Of a stretch of 64,000 nucleotides of DNA, positions 9,389 through 18,299 are shown one piece after another; within the stretch, counting starts at the first letter, position 1; every line of letters begins with the position of its first letter. The translations under genes were made by a program, and so were the position numbers. Source of the stretch: Saccharothrix ecbatanensis (lineage in GTDB: Bacteria > Actinomycetota > Actinomycetes > Mycobacteriales > Pseudonocardiaceae); the NCBI RefSeq assembly GCF_014205015.1, contig NZ_JACHMO010000001.1, forward strand, positions 5,270,001 through 5,334,000. The letters are read 5' to 3'. The notes beneath the pieces are model-generated. The model saw only the letters and a program-made list of their open reading frames with translations. It did not search any database and was not told the DNA's origin.

Positions 9389-10582
9389 ATGACGGTCGAG
9401 GGCAGCTGCGCCGACGAGTTCGCCGAGGTCCGTGCCGAGTTCGAACGCAACTTCGCCGAACGCGGTGAAGTGGGCGCGGGCGTTCATGTGACGGTGGAGG
9501 GCGAGACCGTGGTCGACCTGTGGGGCGGTGACGCGGGTGGTCGGCCGTGGACGGAGGACACGATCACGCACGTCTGGTCCTGCACGAAGGGCGCTACGGC
9601 GTTGTGCGCGCACGTGCTGGCGTCACGGGGCGAGTTGGACCTGGACGCGCCGGTCACCCGGTACTGGCCGGAGTTCGGGCAGAACGGCAAGGCGGACACG
9701 CTGGTGCGGCACCTGTTGTCCCACCAGGCCGGGCTGACCGCGTGGCGTGAGCCCGTGCCACAAAGCGGGATGTTCGACTGGGAGTTGATGACGGACCTGC
9801 TCGCCCGGCAGGAGCCGTTCTGGACGCCGGGCACGCGGCACGGCTACCACGCGCTGACGTTCGGGCACCTGGTCGGCGAGGTGGTGCGGCGGGTCGCGGG
9901 AGTGTCGTTGGCGGAGTTCTTCGAGAAGGAGGTCTCCGGTCCGCTGGGGCTGGACTTCTGGCTGACGTTGCCGGAGGACCTGGAACCGCTGGTCGCGCCG
10001 ACCATCCCGGCCAGCCGGGGCGAGACGCTGCCCAAGCTGTACGTGGCGGCCATGACCAGGCCCGAGTCGATGCAGGGGATGCTGCTGACGAACAGCGGCG
10101 GGTACCTCGCCGCGACAGACACGCGTGAGGCGCACGCGGCGCAGTACGGGGCGGTCGGGGGGATGAGCAACGCGCGAGGGCTGGCGCAGATGTACCGGCC
10201 GTTGGCGTTGGGCGGCGAGTACAACGGGCTGCGCCTGGTGGCCGACACGCAGGTCCCGGTGATGTCGTCGGTGGTGTCGGCCGGGCACGACGAGATGCTG
10301 CTCGCGCCGACCAGGTTCTCGCTGGGGTTCATGAAGGCGGTCGACAGCCACTACCTGCCCGTCGAGGACCGGGCTGTGCTGATGTCCGAGGACGCGTTCG
10401 GCCACTCGGGGATGGGCGGCTCGCTCGGGTTCGCCGCGCCGGACTCGCGGATGTCGTTCGGGTACGCGATGACCCGGATGGGCCAGGGCGTGGGCGTCAA
10501 CGAGCGCGGACAGTCCCTTGTGGACGCCGTGTACCGGGCTCTGGGCTACCGCCAGGCCACCGGCGGCCTCTGGTTCCGCTGA
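9389..10582 (+). CDS. Serine beta-lactamase-like hydrolase (EstB/LACTB class C type)
   Basis: The protein has 397 residues and no signal peptide, so it is a cytosolic member of the penicillin-binding/class C beta-lactamase fold, more likely an esterase or peptidase than a resistance enzyme. The SxxK motif is S64-C-T-K67 (WSCTKG), the tyrosine motif is near Y153 (YHALTFGHLVG) and the third-motif region is FGHSGMGGS. ATG at 9389 follows GGAGG at 9380-9384 (4-nt spacing); an ATG at 9356 is possible. It ends 2 nt before the convergent TetR gene and is divergent from the LAL regulator. Confidence 0.88.
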   Translation: MTVEGSCADEFAEVRAEFERNFAERGEVGAGVHVTVEGETVVDLWGGDAGGRPWTEDTITHVWSCTKGATALCAHVLASRGELDLDAPVTRYWPEFGQNGKADTLVRHLLSHQAGLTAWREPVPQSGMFDWELMTDLLARQEPFWTPGTRHGYHALTFGHLVGEVVRRVAGVSLAEFFEKEVSGPLGLDFWLTLPEDLEPLVAPTIPASRGETLPKLYVAAMTRPESMQGMLLTNSGGYLAATDTREAHAAQYGAVGGMSNARGLAQMYRPLALGGEYNGLRLVADTQVPVMSSVVSAGHDEMLLAPTRFSLGFMKAVDSHYLPVEDRAVLMSEDAFGHSGMGGSLGFAAPDSRMSFGYAMTRMGQGVGVNERGQSLVDAVYRALGYRQATGGLWFR

Positions 10583-10584
10583 CC

Positions 10585-11211
10585 TCAGGTGCTGTAGATC
10601 GAGCGGAGCCAGATGTGGGTGAGGGTGTCCACCAGGGCGCGGTCGCGGGCGGTGGAGCGGCGGGTGTGGGAGCGGGTCAGGAAGGCCTGCTCGTTCATCG
10701 AGACGAGGGCGGTGGCGAGTGACTTGGCGGCGGGGCCGGGCGGTGCGGTGCCGGCGGCTCGTTCGAGGGTGATCTGCGAGGCGGTCGCGTCGATGAAACG
10801 GCGGGCCACGCCGGTCCAGAACTCCCGCATCAACGGGTCCGTGTCGCGCGCCCGAACGGCCGCACGGAGCACGGGGCCGTGTTTGCGCCACAGGGCGAGG
10901 GTCGCGCCGAGCGCCCGGCGGATGGAGTCCTCCGGCGGTTCGTTGCCGCGACGCAGCCACGCCTGGGCGGCCTCGTAGACGGCGTCGAGGATGGCGCCGG
11001 AGAGCGCGTGCAGCACCGCCTCGCGTGACGCGAAGTGGAAGTAGAAGGTCGACCGCGAGATCCCCGCTCCCGAGGCCAGCTCGTCGACCGCGATGTCGTC
11101 CAGGGAACGCGTCTGGAGCAGCCGCTCGGCGGTGTCGAGGATCGCCTGCGAGGTGAGGTCGCCCTTGCTGGGCCTGCGCCGCGACCCGACCGTGCCGGCA
11201 CGTGGGGACAT
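10585..11211 (-). CDS. TetR-family transcriptional regulator
   Basis: This is a 208-residue TetR repressor. The N-terminal HTH (about residues 20-65) contains the ELASGAGISRSTFYFHFASRE pattern, and the C-terminal ligand domain is all-helical. ATG at 11211 is preceded by GAGG with 9-nt spacing; an ATG at 11220 abuts the same GAGG and is less likely. It converges on the beta-lactamase-like gene and lies 16 nt downstream of a second TetR gene, with which it may be cotranscribed. Target and ligand are unknown. Confidence 0.88.
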   Translation of the reverse strand: MSPRAGTVGSRRRPSKGDLTSQAILDTAERLLQTRSLDDIAVDELASGAGISRSTFYFHFASREAVLHALSGAILDAVYEAAQAWLRRGNEPPEDSIRRALGATLALWRKHGPVLRAAVRARDTDPLMREFWTGVARRFIDATASQITLERAAGTAPPGPAAKSLATALVSMNEQAFLTRSHTRRSTARDRALVDTLTHIWLRSIYST

Positions 11212-11227
11212 GCGGAACATCCTCGGT

Positions 11228-11875
11228 TCAGCGGCCCAGCAGCCGCAAGCCTTCCGCACGCACCGCTGCCAAGTCGCAAGCTCCGACGGCGATCCGCACC
11301 CCCGCGTCGGCGCCCGCGCACGCGTACGCCTCGACGTCGGGGATGGACTTCGACCGCCGGGTCAGGATGACGCCCTCCACCAGCCCGAACACCAGGTCGG
11401 CGGCCAGGTCGTCGTCCACCAACGCCCGATATGCCGCTTTCAGCTCGTCACGTTCGGCGTGGAACCCGGCGAACCGCTCCGCCCGCACTTCCGGCAGCAG
11501 GTACAGCGCGCCGAGGTTGTACGGGCCTCCGCACAGCAGCTCCAGGTCGAACCGGCACAGCGCCCACAGCTTGGCGGGCTTCGGCGCGACTTCCCCCAGC
11601 AACGAACGCGCGGTGTGCAGGGACGGCAGGACGGTGGCTTCCAGCAGCACGGCGAGGATGTCGTCCTTGCCGCCGAAGTAGTGGTACAGCGACGCCTGCC
11701 TCAACCCGGCGCGTTCGGCGACGGCCCGGGTCGAGGTCGCGGTGTACCCGCGCTCGGTGAACAGCTCCGCCGCGGCGTCGAGCAGGTCACGCCGCGAATC
11801 GCGTTCCCCCGCCGACTCCCCGGTCGCCCTGGGTCGCCCAACCACGCGGTCATCGTCCCACGTGCGGCCGCCCAC
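11228..11875 (-). CDS. TetR-family regulator, divergent from the guanidine/urea operon
   Basis: This 215-residue TetR protein has an HTH at about residues 27-75 (STRAVAERAGLRQASLYHYFGGKD). GTG at 11875 has only a weak ribosome binding site, and an internal GTG at 11845 is an alternative. It is divergent from the permease-carboxylase operon, and the 166-bp gap holds a 22-bp palindrome at 11983-12004, the natural operator for it. I infer that it represses the operon until guanidine, urea or a derivative binds. Confidence 0.87.
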   Translation of the reverse strand: MGGRTWDDDRVVGRPRATGESAGERDSRRDLLDAAAELFTERGYTATSTRAVAERAGLRQASLYHYFGGKDDILAVLLEATVLPSLHTARSLLGEVAPKPAKLWALCRFDLELLCGGPYNLGALYLLPEVRAERFAGFHAERDELKAAYRALVDDDLAADLVFGLVEGVILTRRSKSIPDVEAYACAGADAGVRIAVGACDLAAVRAEGLRLLGR

Positions 11876-11982
11876 GCAGGACCCGGCGGCGGTGAGGGAA
11901 CGGCAACGCGGCTGTCACATGAGCCATTTCGGCTAACCCGTTCGTCACCGGTTCTTCATCCGGCCGTCTCGGGCGGCTCTTA

Positions 11983-12004
11983 ATTTCTATCAATCGATCG
12001 AAAT
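11983..12004. promoter_or_regulatory. 22-bp palindrome, likely operator for the divergent TetR
   Basis: ATTTC at the left and GAAAT at the right frame an AT-rich core with ATC/GAT half-sites; 18 of 22 positions are symmetric. It lies 37 bp upstream of the permease start and in the only AT-rich stretch of the divergent region. The size and symmetry suit a TetR dimer. No guanidine-I (ykkC) riboswitch motif is apparent in the leader. Confidence 0.5.
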
Positions 12005-12041
12005 CCTCTGACCTGCACAGACAGCACGGAGGTCCCCCACC

Positions 12042-13499
12042 ATGTCCGATGATCTAGCCCCGTTCGGGTACCGGCAGGAGCTGCGCCGGAGCCTCGGCGG
12101 CTTCTCCGCGTTCGCGGCCGGCTTCTCCTTCGTCTCGATCCTCACCACCGTCTTCCAGCTGTTCGGGTTCGGGTTCTCCTTCGGTGGCGCGCTGTTCTTC
12201 TGGACCTGGCCGGTGGTGATCGTGGGCCAGCTGCTGGTCGCGCTGAACTTCGCCGAGCTGGCCGCCCGGTTCCCGCTGGCGGGTTCGATCTACCAGTGGG
12301 CCAAGCACCTCGGGACGGGGTTCAGCGGCTGGCTGGCGGGCTGGATGATGCTGCTCGGCTGCACGGTCGCGCTCGCGTCGGCGGCGATCGCGCTCCAGGT
12401 CGTGCTGCCGTCGGTGTGGTCGGGCTTCCAGCTCGTCGGCGGCGACCCGGCCGTCACCTCGCCCACCGGCGCGACGAACGCCGTGCTGCTGGGCGTGCTG
12501 CTGATCGTCTGCACGACGGTGATCAACGTGGCCGGCGTGCGGGTCATGGCCCGGGTCAACGACATCGGGGTGGCCGCCGAACTGGTCGGCGTGGTCGTGC
12601 TGCTCGGCGGTCTGGCGTGGTTCGCGGTGCGCGGGCCGGAGATCGTGGTGGAGAACACCGGCGGCGCGGCGACCGGCGGGCTGCTGGCGTCGGCGCTGAT
12701 GGCGGCCTACGTGCTGTACGGGTTCGACACGGCGGCGTCGGTGTCCGAGGAGACCAAGGACGCCAAGCGCAGGGCTCCACGCGCGGTGCTGCGGGCGTTG
12801 CTCGTGTCGGGTGTGGGCGGGCTGCTGGTGGTGCTGTTCGCGCTGATGGCCGCGCCCAGCCTGACCGACGGGCGGCTGGGGCTGGAAGGCCTCCCGTACG
12901 TGATCACGGCGGTGTTCGGTGACGTGGCCGGGCGGATCTTCCTGGTCGACGTGGCGATCGCGGTGGTCATCTGCACGTTGACCATCCAGACCGGCACGGT
13001 CCGACTGCTGTTCGCGATGGCCCGTGACGGCGCGCTCCCCGGCTCGGCACGGCTGGCGAAAGTCCACCCGCGCACCGGCACGCCCGTGCTGCCCGCCGTG
13101 GTGTGCGGGGCGGTGGCCATCGGGCTGCTGCTGCTCAACGTGGGCAACGCGGGGATCTTCAGCGCGATGACCGCGACCTCGGTGGTCGTGGTGTACCTGG
13201 CGTACCTGCTGGTCACCGTGCCGCTGCTGGGGCACCGGCTCCGGGGGACCGCGACCACCGACGGGTTCTCGATGGGCCGCTGGGGTCTGGTCGTGAACAT
13301 CGGCGCGGTGGTCTACGGGCTGGCGATGGTGGTGAACATCGCGTGGCCGCGTGCGGAGGTGTACGACCTCGGCGGCACGGGGTCGTGGTGGGCGCTGCTG
13401 TTCCCGCTGGAGTTCGTGGCGGCGGCGGTGCTGGTCGGCTGGGTGGCGTGGCGGCGGACGAGGCGGCCCGCGGCCGTCGGAGAGCTGGTGACGGCGTGA
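12042..13499 (+). CDS. APC-family amino acid/guanidine-type permease
   Basis: This 485-residue APC-superfamily transporter has about 12 hydrophobic segments starting at residue 20 (GGFSAFAAGFSFVSILTTVF). Family features include the early glycine-rich helix and the SVSEETKDAKRRAPRA loop typical of amino acid/GABA permeases. ATG at 12042 follows GGAGG at 12028-12032. It opens a five-gene operon with 3-4-nt overlaps, so it probably imports the substrate of the carboxylase (guanidine, urea or a precursor). Substrate assignment rests on context. Confidence 0.88.
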   Translation: MSDDLAPFGYRQELRRSLGGFSAFAAGFSFVSILTTVFQLFGFGFSFGGALFFWTWPVVIVGQLLVALNFAELAARFPLAGSIYQWAKHLGTGFSGWLAGWMMLLGCTVALASAAIALQVVLPSVWSGFQLVGGDPAVTSPTGATNAVLLGVLLIVCTTVINVAGVRVMARVNDIGVAAELVGVVVLLGGLAWFAVRGPEIVVENTGGAATGGLLASALMAAYVLYGFDTAASVSEETKDAKRRAPRAVLRALLVSGVGGLLVVLFALMAAPSLTDGRLGLEGLPYVITAVFGDVAGRIFLVDVAIAVVICTLTIQTGTVRLLFAMARDGALPGSARLAKVHPRTGTPVLPAVVCGAVAIGLLLLNVGNAGIFSAMTATSVVVVYLAYLLVTVPLLGHRLRGTATTDGFSMGRWGLVVNIGAVVYGLAMVVNIAWPRAEVYDLGGTGSWWALLFPLEFVAAAVLVGWVAWRRTRRPAAVGELVTA

Positions 13500-14206
13500 G
13501 CAGCACCGAGACGACGTACGGGGCCCGTGATCACGCTCGGGCACAGGAGACGGTGATCGAACGGCCGGTCGCACCCGAAGGTGCGGTCTGGGCCGAGCAC
13601 GTCGCCCCCGACAACTACACGCACCGGGTGTTGGCGCGCGGCACCGTGTTCCGGCTGGCCAACCCGGAGGGCGCGGCGTGTGCGCACCTGCTGCTGCACC
13701 ACGCCGACCAGCCGTGGGAACGGCTGAACGTGGCCGACACGGTGAAGGTCCAGTGGAACGCCTACGGGGGTGATCTGCTGCTCTCGGACCAGGGACGGGT
13801 GCTGGCGTCGATCGAGGCGGCGGACGGGTATGACGCGCTGTGCGGCACCACGCCGCAGGGCCGCGACATGTTCGTGCGGGCTGCGGCGAAGCACGGGCTG
13901 GACAAGCGAGACCTCCCGCCGAGCCTGTCGTTCTTCCAGGGCACGCGGGTCCGACCGGACGGGTCGCTGCACTTCACCGGTCCCGTCGGCGAAGTCGTGA
14001 CGTTGCGCGCCGAACTGCCGCTGGTCGTGCTGGTGGTCAACACCGCGCACCCGTTGGACCCATTCGACACGTGCACGCGGCTGGACGTCACCGCGTGGCC
14101 CGACCGGCCGACCGGACCGGACGATCCACTGTGGACCGCCACGCCGGAAGGACGTCGGGCGTTCGAGAACACCCACGAGTACCTGAGCGCGAGGGGGTTG
14201 GCATGA
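13496..14206 (+). CDS. DUF1989 protein UAAP1 (putative carboxyguanidine deiminase subunit)
   Basis: This 236-residue DUF1989 protein was long annotated urea amidolyase-associated protein 1. GTG at 13496 overlaps the permease stop (GTGA). Established work on this family shows that the UAAP1/UAAP2 pair is a carboxyguanidine deiminase (CgdAB) that converts carboxyguanidine to allophanate and ammonia. That fits its place between permease and carboxylase/allophanate hydrolase. Conserved-looking segments include DKRDLPPSLSFFQG. The heteromeric partner is the next gene. Confidence 0.87.
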   Translation: MSSTETTYGARDHARAQETVIERPVAPEGAVWAEHVAPDNYTHRVLARGTVFRLANPEGAACAHLLLHHADQPWERLNVADTVKVQWNAYGGDLLLSDQGRVLASIEAADGYDALCGTTPQGRDMFVRAAAKHGLDKRDLPPSLSFFQGTRVRPDGSLHFTGPVGEVVTLRAELPLVVLVVNTAHPLDPFDTCTRLDVTAWPDRPTGPDDPLWTATPEGRRAFENTHEYLSARGLA

Positions 14207-14787
14207 CGGTCGTCGCGGCCAACGCGGGATGGTCGGCGTTGATCCGAAAGGGCCAAACGCTGTCCATTGTGGATCTCGAAGGCAACCAGGCGGTGGACTT
14301 CCTGGCGTACTCCGCCGCCGACACCGCCGAGCGGTACAGCGCGCAGGACACGGTCACCGCGCAGGGGAACATCTTCCTGACCACCGGTTCCGTGCTGCTG
14401 TCGAACGAGCGCAACCCGCTGATGACGGTGGTCGAGGACACCTGCGGGCGGCACGACACCATCGCCGGCGCGTGCGGCAAGGAGTCCAACACGCTCCGGT
14501 ACGGGCACCACACCCGGCCGCAGCACGCGTGCGTCGAGAACTTCCTGTCCGAGGGCGCGAAGTGGGGCCTGGGCAAGCGGGACCTCGTCAGCAACGTCAA
14601 CTGGTACATGAACGTGCCGGTCGAAGAGGACGGGACGCTCGGCATCGTGGACGGCATCTCCTCCCCCGGCCTCAAGGTCGTGCTGCGCGCCGCGATGGAC
14701 GTGATCGTGCTGGTGTCGAACTGCCCGCAGATCAACAACCCGTGCAACGGCTTCAACCCCACCCCGGTCCGGCTGGAGGTCGCCTGA
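14203..14787 (+). CDS. DUF1989 protein UAAP2 (putative carboxyguanidine deiminase subunit)
   Basis: This 194-residue partner of the preceding gene shares the DUF1989 fold and the GKRDLVSNVNWYMNVPV segment that parallels DKRDLPPSLSFF in UAAP1. Visible candidate metal or catalytic residues include C and H in CGRHDTIAGAC and HHTRPQHACVENF. ATG at 14203 overlaps the upstream stop (ATGA) with GAGGGGG as ribosome binding site. It probably forms the active heteromer with UAAP1, acting after carboxylation of guanidine. Confidence 0.87.
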   Translation: MTVVAANAGWSALIRKGQTLSIVDLEGNQAVDFLAYSAADTAERYSAQDTVTAQGNIFLTTGSVLLSNERNPLMTVVEDTCGRHDTIAGACGKESNTLRYGHHTRPQHACVENFLSEGAKWGLGKRDLVSNVNWYMNVPVEEDGTLGIVDGISSPGLKVVLRAAMDVIVLVSNCPQINNPCNGFNPTPVRLEVA

Positions 14788-17700
14788 TGACGATCAAGAC
14801 GCTGCTGGTGGCGAACCGGGGCGAGATCGCGGTGCGGATCCTGCGCACGGCCCGCCAAATGGGGTTGCGCACGGTCGCGGTGTTCTCCGACGCCGACCGG
14901 GGCGCGCCGCACGTGCGACTGGCCGACACCGCCGTCCGGCTCGGGCCCGCCCCGGCCCGGGAGAGTTACCTGCTGGTCGACCGACTGCTGGAAGCGGCAC
15001 GGGAGACGGGCGCGGACGCCGTGCACCCCGGCTACGGGTTCCTGTCCGAGAACGCCGAGTTCGCCCGGCGGGTGGAGGACGCCGGGCTGGGGTTCGTCGG
15101 GCCGACGCCGGAGCAGCTGGAGCTGTTCGGGGCCAAGCACACCGCGCGTTCGGCGGCACAGGCGGCCGGTGTCCCGATGCTCGCGGGCACCGGGCTGCTG
15201 TCCGATGTGGAAGAGGCGGTGGTCGAGGCGGAGCGGATCGGCTACCCCGTCATGCTCAAGGCCACCGCGGGCGGTGGCGGGATCGGGATGCGGGCCTGCC
15301 GGAACGCCGACGACGTCGTCGAGGCGTGGTCGGCGGTGCGGCGGCTGGCGGCGGCCAGTTTCGCCGGGTCGGGGGTGTTCCTGGAACGGCTGGTCGAGCA
15401 CGCCCGGCACGTCGAGGTGCAGGTGTTCGGCGACGGCGCGGGCCGGGTGCTCGCGTTGGGCGACCGGGACTGCTCCGTGCAGCGGCGCAACCAGAAGGTG
15501 CTGGAGGAGGCGCCCGCGCCGAACCTGCCGGACGGGGTGCGCAAACGTTTGGCCGAGGCGTCCGTGGCGTTGGCGTCGTCGGTGTCGTACCGCAGCGCGG
15601 GGACGGTGGAGTTCGTCTACGACGCGGCACGGGAGGAGATCGCGTTCCTGGAGGTGAACACGCGGCTCCAGGTCGAGCACCCGGTGACCGAGGCGGTGTT
15701 CGGGGTCGACCTGGTCGAGTGGATGCTGAGGCTCTCCCGGGGCGAGACGTCGTTCGAGGTGCCCGAGCCGCGCGGGCACGCGGTCGAGGCGCGGGTGTAC
15801 GCGGAGGACCCGTCGCGTGACTTCCAGCCCAGCGCCGGTGTGGTGACGGCGGTCCGGTTCCCGGACGACGTGCGGGTCGACTCGTGGGTGGAGCCGGGGA
15901 CCGATGTCGGGGCGCACTACGACCCGTTGCTGGCCAAGGTGATCGCGCACGGCTCGTCGCGGGAGGAGGCGTGGGCGGGGCTGGGTTCGGCGCTGGCGGT
16001 GAGCCGGGTGGACGGGATCGAGACGAACCTCGGGTTGCTGCGGGCCGTCTGCGCTTCACCGGAAGTGATGGCGGGTGAGCACAGCACGGCGACGTTGGCC
16101 GGGATCCGGGACGACGAGCCGCGCATCGAGGTGGTCCGGCCGGGGACGATGACCGCCGTGCAGGACTGGCCGGGTCGGGTCGGGTACTGGCACGTGGGCG
16201 TGCCGCCGTCGGGGCCGATGGACGACCGGTCGTTCCGGCTGGGCAACCGGGCGTTGGGCAATCCCGAGGGCGCGCCGGGCCTGGAGTGCACGGTGGACGG
16301 GCCCGCGCTGCGGTTCTCGCACGAGACGACGGTGTGCGTGGTCGGGGCGACGGCCGTCGTGACCGTGGACGGGGCTGCGGTGCCGCAGTGGGAGCCGGTG
16401 GTGGTGCCCGCCGGCGGCACGCTGGACGTGGGGCGAGCGACAGCCGGGCTGCGGACGTACGTGCTGGTCGAGGGCGGGTTGGACGTGCCCGAGTACCTGG
16501 GCAGCGCGTCGACGTTCGTGCTGGGCAAGTTCGGCGGGCACGGCGGTCGGGCGTTGCGGACCGGGGACGTGCTGCGGGCGGGTTCGGCGACAGGCGAGCC
16601 GGTGCCGGTGACCGAAGTGCCGGTGATCTTCCCGAACCACTGGGAGATCGGGGCGGTCGAAGGGCCGCACGCGGCGCCGGAGTTCTTCACCGTCGAGGAC
16701 GTGGAGACGTTCTACGCCACGGACTGGCAGGTGCACTTCAACTCGGCGCGCACCGGCGTCCGGCTGGTCGGGCCGCGACCGCGGTGGGCGCGCGACGACG
16801 GTGGCGAGGCCGGGCTGCACCCGTCGAACATCCACGACACGCCGTACTCGGTGGGCGCCGTGGACTTCACCGGTGACCTGCCGATCCTGCTCGGGCCGGA
16901 CGGGCCGAGCCTGGGCGGGTTCGTGTGCCCGGCGACGGTCGTGGTGGCCGAGCGGTGGAAGCTCGGGCAGCTCAGGCCCGGTGACACGGTGCGGTTCGTG
17001 CCGGTGACGGTGTCCGGGCGGCGGCGGGCGGCGCACGTCGACGGCGGGGTGCTGGCCCGGCTGGAGGAGACGCCGGGGCGGCCCTCGGTGACGTACCGGC
17101 GCAGCGGTGACGACAACCTGCTGGTCGAGTACGGGCCGATGCAGCTGGACCTGGCGTTGCGGATGCGGGTGCACGCGCTGGCCGCCGCACTTGAGGCGCG
17201 CGGGATCTCCGGGTTGACTCCGGGCATCCGGTCGTTGCAGGTCAGGGCACATCCGGACGAAGTGCTGGACCTGGTGCGGGAGGTGGAGGAGACGTTGCCG
17301 GCGACGCGCGACTTGGTCGTGCCGAGCCGGACCGTGCACCTGCCGCTGTCGTGGGACGACCCCGCCACCCGCGAGGCCATCGCCCGGTACATGGCGGGGG
17401 TGCGGGACGACGCGCCGTGGTGCCCGTGGAACATCGAGTTCATCCGGCGGGTCAACGGTCTGTCCTCTGTGGACGACGTGTACCGGACCGTGTTCGACGC
17501 CGAGTACCTGGTGCTGGGCCTGGGTGACGTGTACCTGGGCGCACCGGTGGCGACCCCGCTGGACCCACGGCACCGTCTGGTGACGACGAAATACAATCCG
17601 GCCCGCACCTGGACGGCGGAGAACTCCGTCGGCATCGGCGGGGCGTACCTGTGCGTCTACGGCATGGAAGGGCCTGGCGGGTACCAGTTCGTGGGCCGGA

Positions 17701-18299
17701 CCGTGCAGGTGTGGCGCAGCTGGCAGGACGGCGACCCGTGGCTGCTGCGGTTCTTCGACCGGATCAAGTGGTACCCGGTGTCGGCCGAGGAGCTGCTGGA
17801 CCTGCGGGCGGACATGGCGGCCGGTCGGTTGCAGCTGAAGGTCGAGCCGGGCGAGTTCGTGCTGTCCGAGCACGAGGAGTTCTTGGCGCGCAACGCGTCC
17901 GGCATCGCGGAGTTCCGGGAACGGCAGGCGGCGGCGTTCTCGGCGGAACGGGCAGCGTGGGAGGCGGCGGGTGAGTTCGCGCCCCGGCCGGAGCCCGAGT
18001 TGACCGTGGCGGAACCGGTGACGGTGACCGCGCCGCCCGGCGGGCACGTGGTGGAGGCGCCGTTCGTGGCCACGGTGTGGCGGGTGGACGTGAAGCCCGG
18101 TGACCGGGTGCGGGCCGGTGAGCCGCTGTTGTCGTTGGAGGCGATGAAGTCGGAGGCCGTGGTCCCCGCGCCCGCCGACGGCGAGGTGGTCGAGGTGCTG
18201 GCCACGCCGGGTGACCAGGTGGCGCCGGGGACGGCGCTGGTCGTGCTCGGCGAGTGGAAGCCGGCGGCGGAAGATGCGGCGGAGAGGGGTGCGGCGTGA
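14787..18299 (+). CDS. Biotin-dependent urea/guanidine carboxylase
   Basis: This 1170-residue single-chain carboxylase has an N-terminal biotin carboxylase module (about 1-445; LLVANRGEIAVRILRTA, ATP-grasp, EVNTRLQVEHPVTE), then carboxyltransferase halves AHS2 (about 450-730; PGTMTAVQDWPGR) and AHS1 (about 770-1000; LTPGIRSLQVR). The C-terminal biotinyl domain has EAMKSEA, in which Lys is biotinylated. It uses ATP and bicarbonate to carboxylate urea to allophanate or guanidine to carboxyguanidine. ATG at 14787 overlaps the previous stop (TGATG). The two DUF1989 neighbours favour guanidine as substrate. Enzymes of both specificities share this architecture, and I cannot assign the discriminating residue with certainty by eye. 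Confidence 0.92.
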   Translation: MTIKTLLVANRGEIAVRILRTARQMGLRTVAVFSDADRGAPHVRLADTAVRLGPAPARESYLLVDRLLEAARETGADAVHPGYGFLSENAEFARRVEDAGLGFVGPTPEQLELFGAKHTARSAAQAAGVPMLAGTGLLSDVEEAVVEAERIGYPVMLKATAGGGGIGMRACRNADDVVEAWSAVRRLAAASFAGSGVFLERLVEHARHVEVQVFGDGAGRVLALGDRDCSVQRRNQKVLEEAPAPNLPDGVRKRLAEASVALASSVSYRSAGTVEFVYDAAREEIAFLEVNTRLQVEHPVTEAVFGVDLVEWMLRLSRGETSFEVPEPRGHAVEARVYAEDPSRDFQPSAGVVTAVRFPDDVRVDSWVEPGTDVGAHYDPLLAKVIAHGSSREEAWAGLGSALAVSRVDGIETNLGLLRAVCASPEVMAGEHSTATLAGIRDDEPRIEVVRPGTMTAVQDWPGRVGYWHVGVPPSGPMDDRSFRLGNRALGNPEGAPGLECTVDGPALRFSHETTVCVVGATAVVTVDGAAVPQWEPVVVPAGGTLDVGRATAGLRTYVLVEGGLDVPEYLGSASTFVLGKFGGHGGRALRTGDVLRAGSATGEPVPVTEVPVIFPNHWEIGAVEGPHAAPEFFTVEDVETFYATDWQVHFNSARTGVRLVGPRPRWARDDGGEAGLHPSNIHDTPYSVGAVDFTGDLPILLGPDGPSLGGFVCPATVVVAERWKLGQLRPGDTVRFVPVTVSGRRRAAHVDGGVLARLEETPGRPSVTYRRSGDDNLLVEYGPMQLDLALRMRVHALAAALEARGISGLTPGIRSLQVRAHPDEVLDLVREVEETLPATRDLVVPSRTVHLPLSWDDPATREAIARYMAGVRDDAPWCPWNIEFIRRVNGLSSVDDVYRTVFDAEYLVLGLGDVYLGAPVATPLDPRHRLVTTKYNPARTWTAENSVGIGGAYLCVYGMEGPGGYQFVGRTVQVWRSWQDGDPWLLRFFDRIKWYPVSAEELLDLRADMAAGRLQLKVEPGEFVLSEHEEFLARNASGIAEFRERQAAAFSAERAAWEAAGEFAPRPEPELTVAEPVTVTAPPGGHVVEAPFVATVWRVDVKPGDRVRAGEPLLSLEAMKSEAVVPAPADGEVVEVLATPGDQVAPGTALVVLGEWKPAAEDAAERGAA

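Noticed and set aside
9389..10582. Beta-lactam resistance gene
   Set aside because: SxxK is present, but there is no signal peptide and the sequence is of EstB/LACTB type, so a cytosolic esterase or peptidase is more likely.
11943..12041. Guanidine-I riboswitch ahead of the carboxylase operon
   Set aside because: The conserved riboswitch sequence blocks and pairing were not found by eye; a TetR dyad is present instead.
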